Source: Pezizomycotina sp. ARF18 (lineage: Eukaryota; Ascomycota). From it: 63,903 bases of DNA. The position numbers and the translations under genes are program-made. The notes under the pieces are model-generated. The model had not been told where the DNA came from. It did no database searches and saw only the letters and a list, made by a program, of their open reading frames with translations. Positions 10,080 to 23,957 of this stretch are shown here, piece by piece (position 1 is the first letter of the stretch; the number at the start of each line of letters is the position of its first letter). Location: contig AZLU01000139.1 of assembly GCA_002224055.1 (NCBI GenBank), forward strand, positions 1 through 63,903. Reading direction: 5' to 3'.

Positions 10080-13000
10080 GAGGTGAAGGGAACGCGAACA
10101 AAAATATAAGGAGGAAAAGTTATATATTCTCTTTAATAAGTAATTTCCTTGGAGGCGCTAACCCGTCCCCCTTCTCAGCGTTGGCTTTCAGACGGCTTCT
10201 GGATTCGTTGAGCGTCAAGTAGTGATAACGGAAATCTCTCGCTCTGTAATTTAGGAGGTCACCGATAAGAAAAAAAAAACTAAGAGGGAAAGATTGGCTT
10301 TCGCCTTTCTTCTATTGACCTTTCTTCCGAAATATTTAGGAAAGCCCTTTCTATCGAAATCAGGGGGGAGAAGATAAAAAAGAAACGGGAAGAAAAATAG
10401 AATAATATAAAGAAAAAACTTCAAGATTCTTGAGATAAAAGGTAGAAAGAGAGATGGAGATTCTTATATGCAAAAGATTGTTTTTGCATCAGCTGGCCAA
10501 TTTATTGCTTAAAAAAAAATCCCTTCGGTTTTTTTTGTGCCACCTCATCATTGCACATCGAAAACGCTCCGGGAGGTAATTGCGTCGAAGTGGCGGTCAA
10601 ATATCTAAAGAATACGTCAAGTTGTTTCCCTTATCTTCAGCATTGAGACTCTGATACAACAGCAACAGTAGTGTTGTATTACATCTGCAGCATCTTTGCG
10701 CTGTTAAAGAATTTTGTTGACTTGGATTGTGGGGTTGGTTACAACTTTTGCCGCTTGCAACTTTTACCGGTGACAATAATATTACCCAAGTTACTGACGA
10801 AATAGGTGCTCCGTTCAGAACCGGGGAAGACTTTGCAATTATACTTTCCCTTTTCGCAATATCGTCATAAGTTCTTCATGATCATGAGTTGATCGAGATC
10901 GGAGAACGCGAAGGATTTTGGGATTGGCCGTGTATCAGATATATCCAGCTAGTAGGTCTAACAGAGATTAGAAAATTTCCGCCGATAACCAATTAGAAGA
11001 GCTTCAGAGGGTCGCACAACCACAGTTGGTAGTTGGTCAGTAGAGATCAGGATTGGGATTGGCAGAACGAGAAAAAATTCGGGAAATTTTTCCTTTGCAA
11101 AAAAAAAGGGAACTTTCAGTAGAAAGTGCAAAAATTTAACTGTTTCGGGGTTTGTTGGGAGACTTTTTGGCGGAACAAGATGAAATAATGGGGGTCAAGC
11201 AGCGGCAGGCTGAGCCACTTCCGCAAATTTCACCTTGCATCAGAATGGAAGCTCTCGAATCGAGATCCGCTTCTAAAGGGGGAAACCGGTTAGCTGGTCA
11301 ATTAAAAAGCCACAAAGCTCTCGCGGCAGCATCGGATTTCGGAATTTCTCAGTGTATCGCGAGAGATGGCATCAGACACTTGTCTACTAGTGTTATCGTC
11401 AAGTGCTTTTTTCAGGTTCTCTTTCTTTTTCCTTTGCCTTTCAGAGATTGCCACGATTCGATGCATTTAGATCTCTCGCTTTTCCTGGCGCCGAATCTGA
11501 GATAAGATGCCTAAGAAATTTCAAAGGCCTTGCGTGAAACCTAGGCGACTGCTTGGTATCAACGTGTCAATGCATGAAATATGTACCCCGGCTTGAACGA
11601 AACAGTTTTCAGGTCGTTCAAGGCCTCGAAACCAGCATAGCCAGCTGGTTTCAACAACTTCATGGCCGATTGAGGAGAAGCAATGCTATTAAGTACTGCT
11701 TTGTTGTCACTCACCACCGTATTACTCAGGCTTTTCTGCAGAGAAACCAAAATAGATTGTTAGAAGGCACTATTGTTGATATAGGAACAATTTCTGGTAA
11801 AACCCAAAATAAAAAGGGAAATGAAGTAGAGTATTTGGTTAGTGCTGTCGATCACAGTTAATAAAAAAAGCTTTTCTTGCCGTGAAAGAGCTCCGATCCG
11901 TGAACGCGCGCAATCAAAGCCGCGGGAGATCGACAAAACCCATCGGAACGGGTCCAATTGTCAAAGTTTCTTCAGAGCTTATCGCGGATCTGATTAATAC
12001 AAACACAGCGAACTGTTCAACCTCAAAGAAAGTGGCCCTTGTCACCGGATACGAATGAATCTCGGAATGCGCCCTCGGATACCGAATCACGCATTCCCCG
12101 GTACCTGGGGTATATACCCGATTCACGTGCAGTCAATTTCGTATTTTTGACATTGACAGTGACAACGCGTGAAACCAGGAAACCCCTCGGAACGGAAGGA
12201 CCGTGCGACAATAGAAGTAACGGCGTGATAAAACATATACGATTTTCGCCAACAATCCGGTTTCCCATCTTGCGCGCATTAAGAAAAAAAACCTTGTCCA
12301 AACTTTCGAATGGGAACGACTCCCTAGTACATGGGCCTCCGATAATACGAAGTCGCGCCCCAGTCCGTTGCAAATCGGATATATAAGTTTGTTTTAAACT
12401 TTTCCAATGGGGCCAGTGGCGTCTGTAGGTGTGAAAAAAACCCTATACAAGATAATTTGGAGGCGAAAATGTTGGTTCTTTTCCCTCCTGAGTCCTGAGT
12501 CTTTGATCTCGAACGGGATTCCCTAATGGCCCGCTGCTGTGGACGCCGGTCCGCAACTCCTAGCGACGAGGCGTTTTTTTTTTTTAGAGTTGTGTGATTT
12601 AAATTTATTTTCCCTGGTCCATGAGGGTAAGTAGAATCATTTCCTTCGATTTTGTGTCTCGGCGATACGGAAAGTACGGCAACGAATCAAGGTAAGTAAG
12701 AGCGAACTATAGAGACCTGGGCTTGTAAATAGTTTGTGGATAATGGCGCCTCTTTTACCAGTATATATTTCGCCGAGTCTTTCAATCTGAACTGCTCGAG
12801 TAGATCGAGGGTCGACTCGACTTTCAACGCCCTTCAGGCTTCATGGTTACTTACTTAAAGAAATTGAACAGAGAGAGATGACGTGAAACTGTGAATCGGA
12901 ATGCATTGCATGGCGCTCTTGTACCGATTTTAGTAGTCCTTTTGTGGCGATAGGCACGGACCAATAGCAAAAAAAAAAAAAAAAAAAATTTGTCTAGCCT

Positions 13001-13101
13001 ATGTGAAAGGCGAGAAAAGAGAAGGGCTTAATAGGATCTGTTGTCAATCATCAATAGCGTGAGAGTGAATATAGTTGGATATAGAATAGCGGGTGAAGTT
13101 T

Positions 13102-13102
<1 letters not shown>

Positions 13103-13133
<31 letters not shown>
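13103..13133. repeat. Poly-T tract, 31 bases
   Basis: Uninterrupted T run flanked by a GGTGGTGGTGG stretch on its 3' side. It has no associated gene. Confidence 0.85.
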
Positions 13134-13134
<1 letters not shown>

Positions 13135-15803
13135 GTGGTGGTGGTTGATTGATGCAGGTTCCATAAATGTGATATCGCTAATTCGGGTAAGGCGGAACAT
13201 GCAAACGAGGTATTAATAGGGGGCTTGCTCGTCTGGCGCCAGCCAATTATTACCTTTTGAGAAACCGTTAACGAAAATCCAGAATATAAAGAAATACAAA
13301 AATATAAGCCAATAAAGAAAATAAATAAATAAATTGATTAAAAAAAAAAAAAAAAAAAAAGAGGGCCGTAGAGTGAGATACTTAAGGAGGTGTATATAAC
13401 GGTGGTATTATATATATATATATATATCTATTTGCGACTCAGTTTCTAGGATACCCAGGTTTACAGAGTATTTCCGGTGGGAAATTGGTATCTATAAAGG
13501 AAACGGTCCAGCAAGTCATTATAACAACACGCTTCGACATTCCGGCGCACACACACTGGGAAATAAAAACAATTGCACGATTAGACATGTATAAGAGAAG
13601 GGTGTTAAAAGAAACGATTGATATTAATTTATAAGGATCTCTACAAAGCAAATAACAATATCGAAGCAAGGTGAGACCATAGGCAGAGGAGCTCCAAAAA
13701 TCGGACTGAGGGTGTAGTAAACATGATCACGATTGGATAGATCGATCTTCGAGGTCGCTTCAGACTTCATGGCTTTTTCGAGAAAGTGTTCATATGACCG
13801 GTCTCAGTGTGATGCTATCTGCAGTATCGAAAGCAATGGAGCCTTAGATGCCTTGAGATTCGGGATTCATGCCCTTGAGAGTTTAAGAATTTGCCAAGCT
13901 CATGTATATAGAAGATTTTTACTTACTATATAGAAGCTAGATAACTTGACCATATTGGTGCCGTAACCAATGCGTGTATATTTACTACTAACCGAAATAA
14001 TGAGGCGAATGTATATACTGTACCGTTTCTTTTTTTTTTTTTTTTTTTTTTTTTTCTTGAATGTTCTGCAATGTTCTTCACCCTGTTCAATAAAATTATC
14101 CATCCGTTCCTGATTCGGAGTAAGCCTCTTCGCTTCTGTGAAGGATTGGTTTGAGGTTTTCTCTGAACCGTGGAAAGGTACCTTGTGTGGAGACGATATA
14201 ATACCCTGGATCAGATTTCACATTATTTTCCTTTCTAGAGTGTAGATATCTCACTGCAGCCAAAAACAATTCTTATTAGGGAAATGTCATGTCCTTATTG
14301 GGCTACATTCGATATAGGACTTTTTTTCGTCAATTGATCGAGAGTTACAAAATAGCGAGAGAGGGAAAGAGGAGAAATTTAGCATTATATAGTGGTATTT
14401 TGAAGTGCGTGCGCGCGCAAAGGAGGAAGGGAGCGGGGAGCGGAACGTGGAAACGCGGGAATTCGAACATGATGCTTAAGACCTCTGTTTTAATGCCTGC
14501 TGCGCGAAGGCACAGTGTCTTTGATGCGAACTGTTTCAACATTTTCCCATCACCAAGCACCATAGTGGGAATATGTATCAATGCCCTGATTTGTCTTAGA
14601 AAAAAAGATCTCCTAAGACGCCCAAGATATGATTCTAGACATTGTGTTAGTTGTGTTTGGAGGAAAAAAAAAAAAAAAAAAACTTCTATAGATCTACGCA
14701 GGTTAAGTATATTACTTGCTATGAAAATGCAGACTTGTTATTATTATTTTTCTTATCTCCACTTACGTATTCGCACAAAGTTAAAATATTTGAGCTCGTG
14801 GAGACAAGAAACAGAAGTGTTGCCAGTAAATTGCTTCAGGGGTTCTATTTGGTACCAACCACACAGCCATTTTTTTGACACGAGGTGGAATAGACGAGCT
14901 AGTTGAAAGGCGAAAATATATATTTTTAGTAGTGAGCTTCTATACGTAAGTGTATTCTTAAGTTTCCATTTTTTTTATTCATTTATTTTTTTTATTATTT
15001 TTGAGTAGAGTGGATTAGTTGAAGTATATAGTATTATTTAGTAAATTTTTTTGTTCTGTTAATTTCTATAGAGGAATCATTTTATATACGCCCTAAATGA
15101 TATATACAAGTGAAAAAGAAAAACTTTCCTACTATACATAAACTGTATATACAAAAAAAAAAAAAGCATAGGTTTAAATGTTTAAACGCCTAAATTGTTT
15201 GATAACACTGATGGATACCCAAGTGCGTGTAACCGTGCCTGAGATCGACAACGTAACCATTGATAAAGAAAATATAAAGGAAAAAACGCCGCCACCCAGA
15301 AAACATGCACCAGCAGAGGAAAAAAAAGATATATAAAATGCGAGCCATAAGGTGTTTCTTTTTTAAAAACAAAGCAAATTCCAGAAATAGGCTTAGTTGT
15401 GGGTATTCGTGAGCAAGTTTTTCAAATCAGACTGGGGGGAAAAGAGAGAGAAAGAGAGAAAAAAAAAAACCTGCGGCGTGGAATTCATGACCAAAGAGAA
15501 ACATAGGAGAATAAGGATGCAGATCGTGACAGCGCCGATCCGTGATTCGGCGGAGACGGGAAAAAAGTAATGCAAAGTTATAGAATTTAGAAGAAAAAAT
15601 AGATAAGGAGAAAAGACGCAAGTAGGTATTAAGATAAGGGATAACGGAGAGAAAAAGGCGGGGGTCGGTAAGTTTCTTTATGCCTCGGGCTTGGAATGTT
15701 ACGTCAAGTAACCTCTGAACTGTGTCAAACACGGAATGAATGAGAAAAAAAGTCTACTTTCTTAATTCGTCTAAACGAATAAAAAGCAAACGTCGATCGT
15801 TGC

Positions 15804-17988
15804 CTAAATCCTTAGCGGCCTATTTCTGTGTCGGAGTGAGCTCTTGCCCGATGCTTCCCAAGGAAACTCAAACCCACAGTCTTCGTCGTCGGTGTCTAGA
15901 AGTAGGTCATCCATAGCCAACGGGTCCCTAATCTTCGAGATTCGCCGCCGCAGTGGGGCATGCCACCTTCAGCTTTGACGACAGACCAAAGCTTCTCTGT
16001 CACCTCCCTCGTGCCAGGTCGGATCGCAGGATCCCTTTGTAGCATCCTGGTGCTCAGGCGAGAATGTCAAGGACAGCTCTGTCCTCACCGTCCTTTCGGT
16101 GAACAGCATCCTCTTCCAGAATTTCAATCCAGCTGGAGACTTGTGGAAGGTTTGCATGAAATGAGCTGTCGGCTGGCCCGTTGCTACGAGCACCAGTGCG
16201 TTTCTTTTTATTAGAACGGTGAGAGGAAAATGCAGATATTTTACGCTTGGCATTGAATGTCAAAAGGTCAAGGAATATGCAAGCGAGAGAAAAGACAGAA
16301 GTCTTTCCAGGTGAAAGAGAAGGCGTAGTAGCCCACTCTTGCGACTTCGCAAACGGTGTCACCATCGCGGAGCGCATATTGTGGTAGAAGGTGCGCGAGA
16401 TATAGTAGGGATTGAGCCGCCGGAACCGCCGGAGTGAATAGAACTTCCGTCGTCCGAATATGGAACCGTTGCGAATGACGGGCGATGTGTAAGGCTAGGA
16501 GAGGTCAAGGGTAGATTTGCGGAGTCGGAACTGGGGCTCTGAAGGGCTTTACCCCAGATCTCCGGCGCTCCGTACTCGTACCTCTCTGCCTCAATAGGAC
16601 AAGTTCCCAGCTTCTTTGGGTTGGATCTAGCTGCTGGAATTTCCTATATCGGCGAAGAAAATATTCATCCCATCCATCAGGATACTCTAGGCCGGATGTC
16701 ATGATGGTGAATCCCACGCTCATCGAGGTAAGCAAGGGCATCCGACAGGCAATGCATCCAGCTTAATACTTGGCGTCTCTTCTGCTCCCTATTAAGAGCC
16801 TTAAATGCTGGAGGGGGAGATTGGATGAAAGCTCGTAGGCTGATATCCGAAGCGGGTGACATCAGAATGTAGCCATTCCTTTGAAATGTATAGGAAGCAA
16901 AAGTTTCAACGACATGAGGATGAGACACCGATTTAAGAGCCTCGACCTCCTCTAAAAGATGTCCATTCCCAATGTGCCTTGGGTATCCCCGAGAGGGATC
17001 CGCTTCCTTGCCATGATAACGTCTTGGTTCCTGGGAGGTAACTCTGTCGTCGTTTAGTATCATGCCGGCAGGCTGTCGTTTGTTCGCAGAGTCGAGCGGA
17101 ACAGTTCGTTGTCCTCAAAGGTGATATGCGACCCTTTTGTAATATCCTGGAGAAGGAACGCGCGTTGCTTCCGGAAGAAACGCTTATCCATGTTCTGATC
17201 CGGGGGATCGCAAAGCCTGAGGCGCCCAATCGTATCAAGATCAAGCGGTAGATCATCGTCATCCCAAGACTGATCCACAATCTTGAAGATTTGCTCTGGG
17301 ATACCAAGTTCCCAGAGAATCAGGAACATCTTCCTTGCCCGGTCAACGATCCATTCGCAGTAAGTGTCCTCGGTAAGTCCGTCAAACGACATTGGTTGAG
17401 TGAGTAGATGCTTTAAATTTTGACCGGGAAAGTGGCATCTTTTCAATAAGGAAATAGCAGTAACCGTATCTTCTATCCGCTGGTCGTCCCACCAGCTTCT
17501 TGTTGCTTCACCATGAAGGTTGGAAGAGGGTTGTAGAGGTTCGAAGCTACCCAGTCCTATTTTATTCCCACAACACAACAAATTAGTATTTTCCCTTAGT
17601 TGGGGGACTTTTATTTGAGTCGTACCGTATGTCGCAACTTGGTAGACGAAGGTATCTTGATAGGAAGGTGATTTAGCTGAGCTGTCTCTGTATCCTGTTG
17701 ACGGCCTCGAAGTTGCAGTCGACGGTCTAGGTGGTGCATCACCAAAAGAATGTATTGATGCTGCCGATTTCGATGATCTCGAGGACGCTTTCGAAGATTT
17801 GGATACCACCGACTGGCGAGCCATATTGACCATCTCATCCCTCTGCCTGCTGAAATCGTGCGGCATTGCGTCCCTAGTTTTTGGTCTTTTAGGTATGATT
17901 TCCTTAACTTGTACGAGAGTAGCGTTTTTCTGGATTTCCTTTTTGCGTCCAGATAATCTCCAAGAGAATATAGAGCGTAATCGGCCAT
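15804..17988 (-). CDS. Divergent fungal protein kinase-like protein
   Basis: Starts at ATG 17988 (MADYALYSLGDYLDAKRK), then a Ser-rich disordered segment (VVSKSSKASSRSSKSAASI). A conserved helical N-terminal region follows (WWDDQRIEDTVTAISLLKRC; TEDTYCEWIVDRARKMFLIL), then a kinase fold: HLLEEVEALKSVSHPHVVET (C-helix Glu), ALAYLDERGIHHHDIRP (catalytic loop with HHD for HRD), FFADIGNSS (DIG for DFG), YEYGAPEIW (APE motif) and VFSLACIFLDLLTF. The tail is acidic (DDLLLDTDDEDCGFEFPW), with TAG at 15804-15806. The Asp residues of both catalytic motifs are kept, so activity is possible. About five frame shifts interrupt the gene. The family matches the fungal 'protein kinase domain-containing' proteins; substrate and role are unknown. 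Its upstream region carries the long AAAAT array. Confidence 0.8.
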
Positions 17989-18402
17989 GATAGAGCTGAG
18001 ATGAAGCATATATATAAGGTATAATATATAGAAAAGAAAGAGGAAAAAGGAGAAAGAGTAAATAGACGTAAGAAATACGAGAAGGAATATATCGTAAATA
18101 ATATATTCTCTCAAAATCTCCCCGTCTTTTTTTTTCTTTTCTTTTTTTTTTTTTTTTTTTTCTTCTCGACTTGTTCACGTTCCTAATCAAGGCCGAAAAA
18201 ACGGAGGTAAGGTGCTTGGGGGTTTTTATTTATACTGTATATAATGTACCGGCATCCCCCAGAAAAGAGAAAAAGAAAGGAAAGCAGGATGGGTCAGGAT
18301 GCCACCAGCCAAAAGTAAAGGGGGTGGTGTATTGTAAAATTTCAAGACAGAAAGTGGAAAAAAAAGAAAAGAAAACAAAAGAAAATAAAAGAAAATAAAA
18401 GA

Positions 18403-18895
18403 AAATAAAATAAAATAAAATAAAATAAAATAAAATAAATAAAATAAAATAAAATAAATAAAATAAAATAAAATAAAATAAAATAAAATAAAATAAAATA
18501 AAATAAATAAAATAAAATAAAATAAAATAAAATAAAATAAAATAAAATAAATAAAATAAAATAAAATAAATAAAATAAAATAAAATAAAATAAAATAAAA
18601 TAAAATAAAATAAATAAAATAAATAAAATAAAATAAAATAAATAAAATAAAATAAAATAAAATAAAATAAAATAAAATAAAATAAAATAAATAAAATAAA
18701 AAAATAAAATAAAATAAAATAAAATAAAATAAAATAAAATAAATAAAATAAAATAAAATAAAATAAAATAAAATAAATAAAATAAAATAAAATAAAATAA
18801 AATAAAATAAATAAATAAAATAAAATAAAAATAAAATAAAATAAAATAAAATAAAATAAAATAAAATAAAATAAATAAAATAAATAAAATAAATA
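18403..18895. repeat. AAAAT pentamer microsatellite array with interspersed AAAT units, about 490 bases
   Basis: About 490 bases consist almost wholly of AAAAT pentamers broken irregularly by AAAT tetramers, with one short A insertion near 18700. Minus-strand frames are open through it and give a meaningless Phe/Ile/Leu/Tyr-rich translation. The array lies about 400 bases upstream of the kinase-like gene start. At this length the copy number is likely to vary between isolates. Confidence 0.95.
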
Positions 18896-19876
18896 AGAAG
18901 AAATAAGAAAAAATAAGAAGAAAAAAATACGACCCGAGGCAGCAATAATACACCGTAAATGAGAAGTTCTTGTAATACCGTATCCGTAGACAAAGACGAA
19001 GAGTAATAATAATAATACTAATAATTGTAAAACAATGAGAGAAGAGCGGCGATCGACGACGGCGGAGAGAGCCTGTATAATAATAATAAGTAGGCGGACT
19101 ACACTTTCAAGAGAATATATATAAATGAAATAAAGTGTTCGTCCTTTGACGAATTCTTCAAGAGATTCCGGATCGGCAGAAGGCTAGGAGGCACGCAGAC
19201 GCAAGCAAGGAAAGAGCACGAGAAGGAAAGTGAACGACAATGCAAAGAACACCCGATGAAAAGATCAAAAGAAAAAAAAAAAAAAAAACCCTTTTGCGTA
19301 TATATATATATATATATATATATACGCTATAACTATAGCCGTAAATTGCTTTCGCACTTTGGAAGTTCCAAGGGGCTAGATTTTTGATAGCATTGGGAAG
19401 AGAGTAAATAGAGTATTTAATCGATAAGAGAGCGTAAGAAGAAAAAGAAAAAGAAAGCAAAGTAAAGTAAAGGTGAAGAATCTCCAAAGGTCAAGTTGGA
19501 AACAAAGTAACCATTCAGATTTCCAGCTCTTTCATTCGAGATCGATTTGCGAATACAAAATATTCGATAACAAATCTGGAGAACGGCGCAATATTATAAT
19601 ATATATCTATATCGTTTCCCGATTGTTTCCAGTAAACACTCCTAAACATCAGAAATCACTCTGCCTTTCCTCTCAAACTTTCAGTATCCTTTCTTTCTTT
19701 CTTTCTTTATTTTTTCCTTTTCTCTTTTTTTTTTTTTAAAGTCTGCTTTCTCAGTAGTAGTTTAAGTCCAAAGGTATTCACTATACAGTAGGTGATATTG
19801 GGGGATGTGACGGCAGCTTGTGGAAATTGGAGGGAATAAGCAATTACCAGTCCCACTGCTCAGGAACTTCTGCGCG

Positions 19877-19915
<39 letters not shown>
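19877..19915. repeat. Poly-A tract, 39 bases, longest homopolymer in the window
   Basis: Uninterrupted A run in the gene desert after the kinase-like gene. A poly-A of this length could be the tail of a retroposed transcript, but I see no target-site duplication or coding relic beside it. Confidence 0.85.
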
Positions 19916-19920
<5 letters not shown>

Positions 19921-22900
19921 AATTAGTGTGGGAAATAAAAAAGGAGAGCAAGAGAGGTACCTCTTAATAGTGGAGTGCCGGAGTCCTTTAGGGTTAACGG
20001 AATTGCCCAGTATGAATGGAAAAGAAAAAGAAACGAGAGATCAGAAACAGGCACACCTGTGGGCAAAAGGCGAAAGGTCTATTTTCAGGAGGGAAATGGG
20101 AAACGGATTCGGATGGCCCCGCTACAGAGGATGCTTACTCTCGACCCCTATTCACCGCGCCCGCAGGACAATAATATATATATTCTTCCACGGAGGTATT
20201 GTCAAGGCCAAAGGTATAATAATTAAGGCAGAATAATACACGAAGTTTCCGAATACTTGTTTTGAAGCCGAATCGTAATTGGCATTCTCAAGTGCTGAGC
20301 GATCCCATTTTGAGCGCCAGCCTTTGAGAGATCAGTGGTTCTCAGAAGCTTTTCGACCTATTGCGGCCGTGCCAATGGGTCTATCGGCGATAGCGAGGGA
20401 GGCGGCATAAACCACATTCCCTTCTGGTCGGATTGTGTCTTTTGGTAGAGGGATAGACCTTGGTTTATTTCTCTTCCTATATGCTGGGAGGTTGGAGGGG
20501 TATTGTAATATCGAAATTAGTGCTAATAAGAATCTGTACCTGTATTACAATACATACACATACACATCACAAATAATAGAGTGGGACCCAGAAGGAAAAA
20601 CTGTGCAGGGAAGAGAGTGTGTACTTACCTGTTAAATTATACCAAAGTATTTCTTCTATAAAATAATTTTTAGTGATCCAAAGCTGTGAGGGTAATGAAG
20701 GAAAAGGAAAGCGTCCGTCGCCTAGAGCTTCTAGAAGTCAGGTGCGAACCGAAAGAAGTTCTTAGGCAGAAGCAAAGCCCATGTTTAGACGCGCCACACT
20801 GCCCATTAGGTACCTCAGATATCTCTTTAAGTCTTATTTCTTGCCTCTTTCTTCGGATATTCAGACCGACAGCGGTCGCAGTGGCGTATCTTTGCGCAGA
20901 AAGCGTAATCAATAATGTTCCGAAGGCTTTCGAAGCATCCAAAGAAGCCCTGCATTCTGGCGTTGCCGTGCACCCTCGCCGTCTCATTTCTTCTTTGCCC
21001 TCATTTCTCGGTGTTGGTCTCTGCGCTGAGGCACTTTCTTCAACCTTATTTATTTATTTATTTATTAACCTCCCTTGAAAAGAGCCAGTGTTCACTGTTC
21101 AGACCAGCACGATACGAGCAGGTTAGTTTTGCCCACAGCACGCTAAATGGAAACAAAGATGAAAGCGAAAGATAAAACATGAATGATCCTGAAAGCTGTT
21201 GGACCTACTCTATTTTCACCCCCTCGTCCGTGGAGCCGGACCCAGAACAGGGCTCGCTTTCTTTTTTCTCCCCCAATCTTCACATGCTCATCGGCAAACA
21301 CGTGTTCGAATGACCCAATTAGCCATTTATCATTTCATATCCCCCACTCAGTAAGAGATTTATTATTCATGATATTTCGTTTCGCCAATATACCCATACC
21401 GTTTAGGGCTAAATTATCAAACCTGTCTGTTGATGTTTTGGTTCGTGTAAGCGGCTTGATCACCATAAAACCATGCTCCTGGTCGTTCTTTAATATAAGT
21501 ATTAATCAGATACCTTTATATATAAGCGGATCCCCACCGCCAAAATCTCTAAGCTTTGAATGGATGGTATCATGATATGAGCAATGTCAATCACAAAAGC
21601 CCATTCTCCGTTTATTCTCTTTTTTGAGTTGGATTGGAGCCTCCAATCTATACGCTCTCGCAAAAGTACGGGGTAAGTTACCCCTTTATTGCGCACGAAT
21701 AGTCGTTAAAAATGAATATATCTAGAAAGAAATCCGAGCATGCAGGAAATCGGACAAGCTAAAAAACCACATGGTTTTCGCCATCGCGCTACGATGTCAT
21801 CATACATTTCCCACACTAGTTTTTTTTCTTTTTGAACTTCCGCACCTGGAGACCTGTTGAGACATCCCTAAGAAAAAGAAAAGAAATGAGGAAAGTTGGC
21901 AACTCCACGAGGTCGAGCTAGGCAGCATCCACCCACGTTTTTCTCTTCCTGTATTCCTGGAATGCTCTTTTGCAACTGCCCATGTGGCGACTGAAACCCG
22001 GAATCAAAGGTCCTTTTCATTTACATATATTTTAAATATTCAATCCATTAGAACATCCGAAATTTGTGGCAGAGGGTAGAGAACGGATCATACTCCGATT
22101 GACCGATTAGGATTTGTTCCTGCACCTCTACGTTAGTTTCAAACTTCAGGCGCACCACGAGTGCACAACGTGTCTATAGGGTTTGAATCAATTGCGCTAG
22201 TGGAATATTATTACTATACTTTTTTGGGGGGCTAATTACTTAGTGTTTTCTCTTCTCCGTGCCCTTTTTTTTTTTTCTGCGACATGTCTTATCTAGGAAG
22301 CACCCGAATCCCTACTGGGGGTTCGGTGCTGTGGGGTTCAAGACATATCCAGGAGTCTGGGACATTAAAAATTGATGGGTTAGAGATACTTGCGCGCATC
22401 AAGGGTCGAATCTGGGAAATTTTCCAATCAAACCGACCCAAGCACCTTTATTCAGAGGATCACGTATACGTCCAAGCAGAGACATTAACTATATGCTACC
22501 TCATCTAGATCTCGGTTCACTACAAACCACCGGTTTCTTGTGGTGGATAGTCCCCATGTACACCATGGAGAGGCGTGGTTGGCAGGAATTAGATATGGAC
22601 GACAAGGAAACGCAATTGTGAGCAATTTTCCCACGTGGAGTATAACATTATAATAGATTGAATATCGAAGATTATTCGTTCGTTAAGGGGGAACACTCAA
22701 CTGCAACCGACTAAGAAAAGACGCTTGCTAACGATTTGCTGTTATTGAAACTTGAAAACCTGATCGTCAGGCGAACAGGCTGTCGCCAGAACAGGGAGGC
22801 AATGGGAGAGCGTAAAGTTTAAAACGTCTTCGTTAACTGTTAAATATTTACAATGATGTAAACAAAGCCGAGTTGTGAAGCTTGATTTTGTGGTGTCGAA

Positions 22901-23540
22901 CGTGCCGTGCTCTCAAGCCATACCTCCATCAAATATCCTATTTCGAGCTACTAAGTAGTATTAATAGTGTTAGTTTGTGCAGATATTTGATCAAATTGAT
23001 ATACAATAACTGTGGACCAGATCAACTAAACGGAACACGGCTCCGGTGCCCGCTTAAGTGGACCGCGCTTGAGGCTTTAATTTCGCAGCTACCAGGGTAC
23101 TTCCTGTCAAGATAGCCTCAGACAGGAGGTTTCTCTGAAATTCAAATTTCATCTTCCAGCACCGAAGCAACGTCGCATTGTTGAAATTCCGATATATATT
23201 TTATTCCGTGTTTTCAGGGAAATATCTTTCGGAACTAAAAGCTATGGAACGGAACGCTTGAAAAATGCGACAATATTTTAACCATACTGAAAGGAAAGTC
23301 AGTACTATTTCCAAATCCGGTCCGGGTAATATTACCTCCTACCTTACCTGTATTGATAAATATATAAAAAAAAAACCCTTCAGCTAAGTGGAATTTTTAC
23401 TAATTCGACGACACTAGGGGCTCCTTGATGTGTAGATGTGTCCCGGAAATAAAATAAAATTAGATATGACAGCCCCTCACCCTTCTAGAAGCAGCGGATC
23501 CATGGAAGGATGGACAATTTTGATTAATGTCTGACACTCT

Positions 23541-23957
23541 AGAATCGTAGCTTCTTAGCAATCTTATTGCCGTTATCATCCTTCGCTTTTCGGAATGGCG
23601 TCAGTGCTCCGGCGGTGCGGCGAAAGAACGGACACCTGTCCACAGAATCTGCGGCAAGAGGCATGACCAATACAGTTGACCGTTTTTTTTCGCTTGGATC
23701 CTGTCTCAAGATCCCGTTGGACTGGGACACCGTCTGCCTGTGAACCCTGCCCACTTCTCTCATAAAACCAACAAGTACCTGACAACTGCTGCAATGAAGC
23801 AGGAAAATGAATATTGAATAGTGCCTAGGGGCCGGTGGTAATCTGGGTTGAAATAAACTCGAGAACCATGAGTGAGGTACCCGGTACAAGTAACCCCGGT
23901 GAGATATTCAAACGTTTCATTCATTGTCGCGGATATATCATGGTCGTTGGTGAGCAT
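23541..23957 (-). CDS. Weak candidate for a small gene or gene relic
   Basis: A minus-strand stretch begins with MLTNDHDISATMNETFEYLT and YLTHGSRVYFNPDYHRP. After a frame change it continues as SQSNGILRQDPSEKKR and CPFFRRTAGALTPFRKAKDD, ending in a basic tail with TAG at about 23541. The composition is protein-like and richer in GC than its surroundings. A CTTCATTGCAG sequence inside could be a splice acceptor. I recognise no family, and two overlapping frames look about equally plausible, so this may be a relic or chance. Confidence 0.2.

Larger units (their letters stand above)
9529..15803. other. 6.3 kb gene desert with many A/T homopolymers
   Basis: No gene can be supported. Open frames exist (for example 11152-11505 and 14289-14906 on plus, 12023-12373 on minus) but show no family motif, no splice structure and mixed codon use. 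One minus-strand stretch at 11559-11750 follows a CTCTGCAG-type acceptor and reads moderately like protein (SIASPQSAMKLLKPAGYAGF), so it could be a relic exon. Long homopolymers lie at 9944-9966 (T), 10054-10079 (A), 12969-12987 (A), 13103-13133 (T), about 13341-13360 (A) and 14030-14055 (T). A TA repeat is at about 13408-13426. Confidence 0.45.

Noticed and set aside
12023-12386. Overlapping open frames of about 115 codons on both strands
   Set aside because: Neither reading shows a motif, splice signal or start context that favours it; likely chance.
14289-14906. A 205-codon plus-strand open frame
   Set aside because: It crosses an A run, has no recognisable domain, and its composition follows the surrounding AT-rich DNA.
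18226-18993. A 255-codon minus-strand open frame rich in Phe, Ile, Leu and Tyr, resembling a membrane protein
   Set aside because: It is the translation of the AAAAT microsatellite; neither the pentamer nor the tetramer interruptions contain a stop on that strand.
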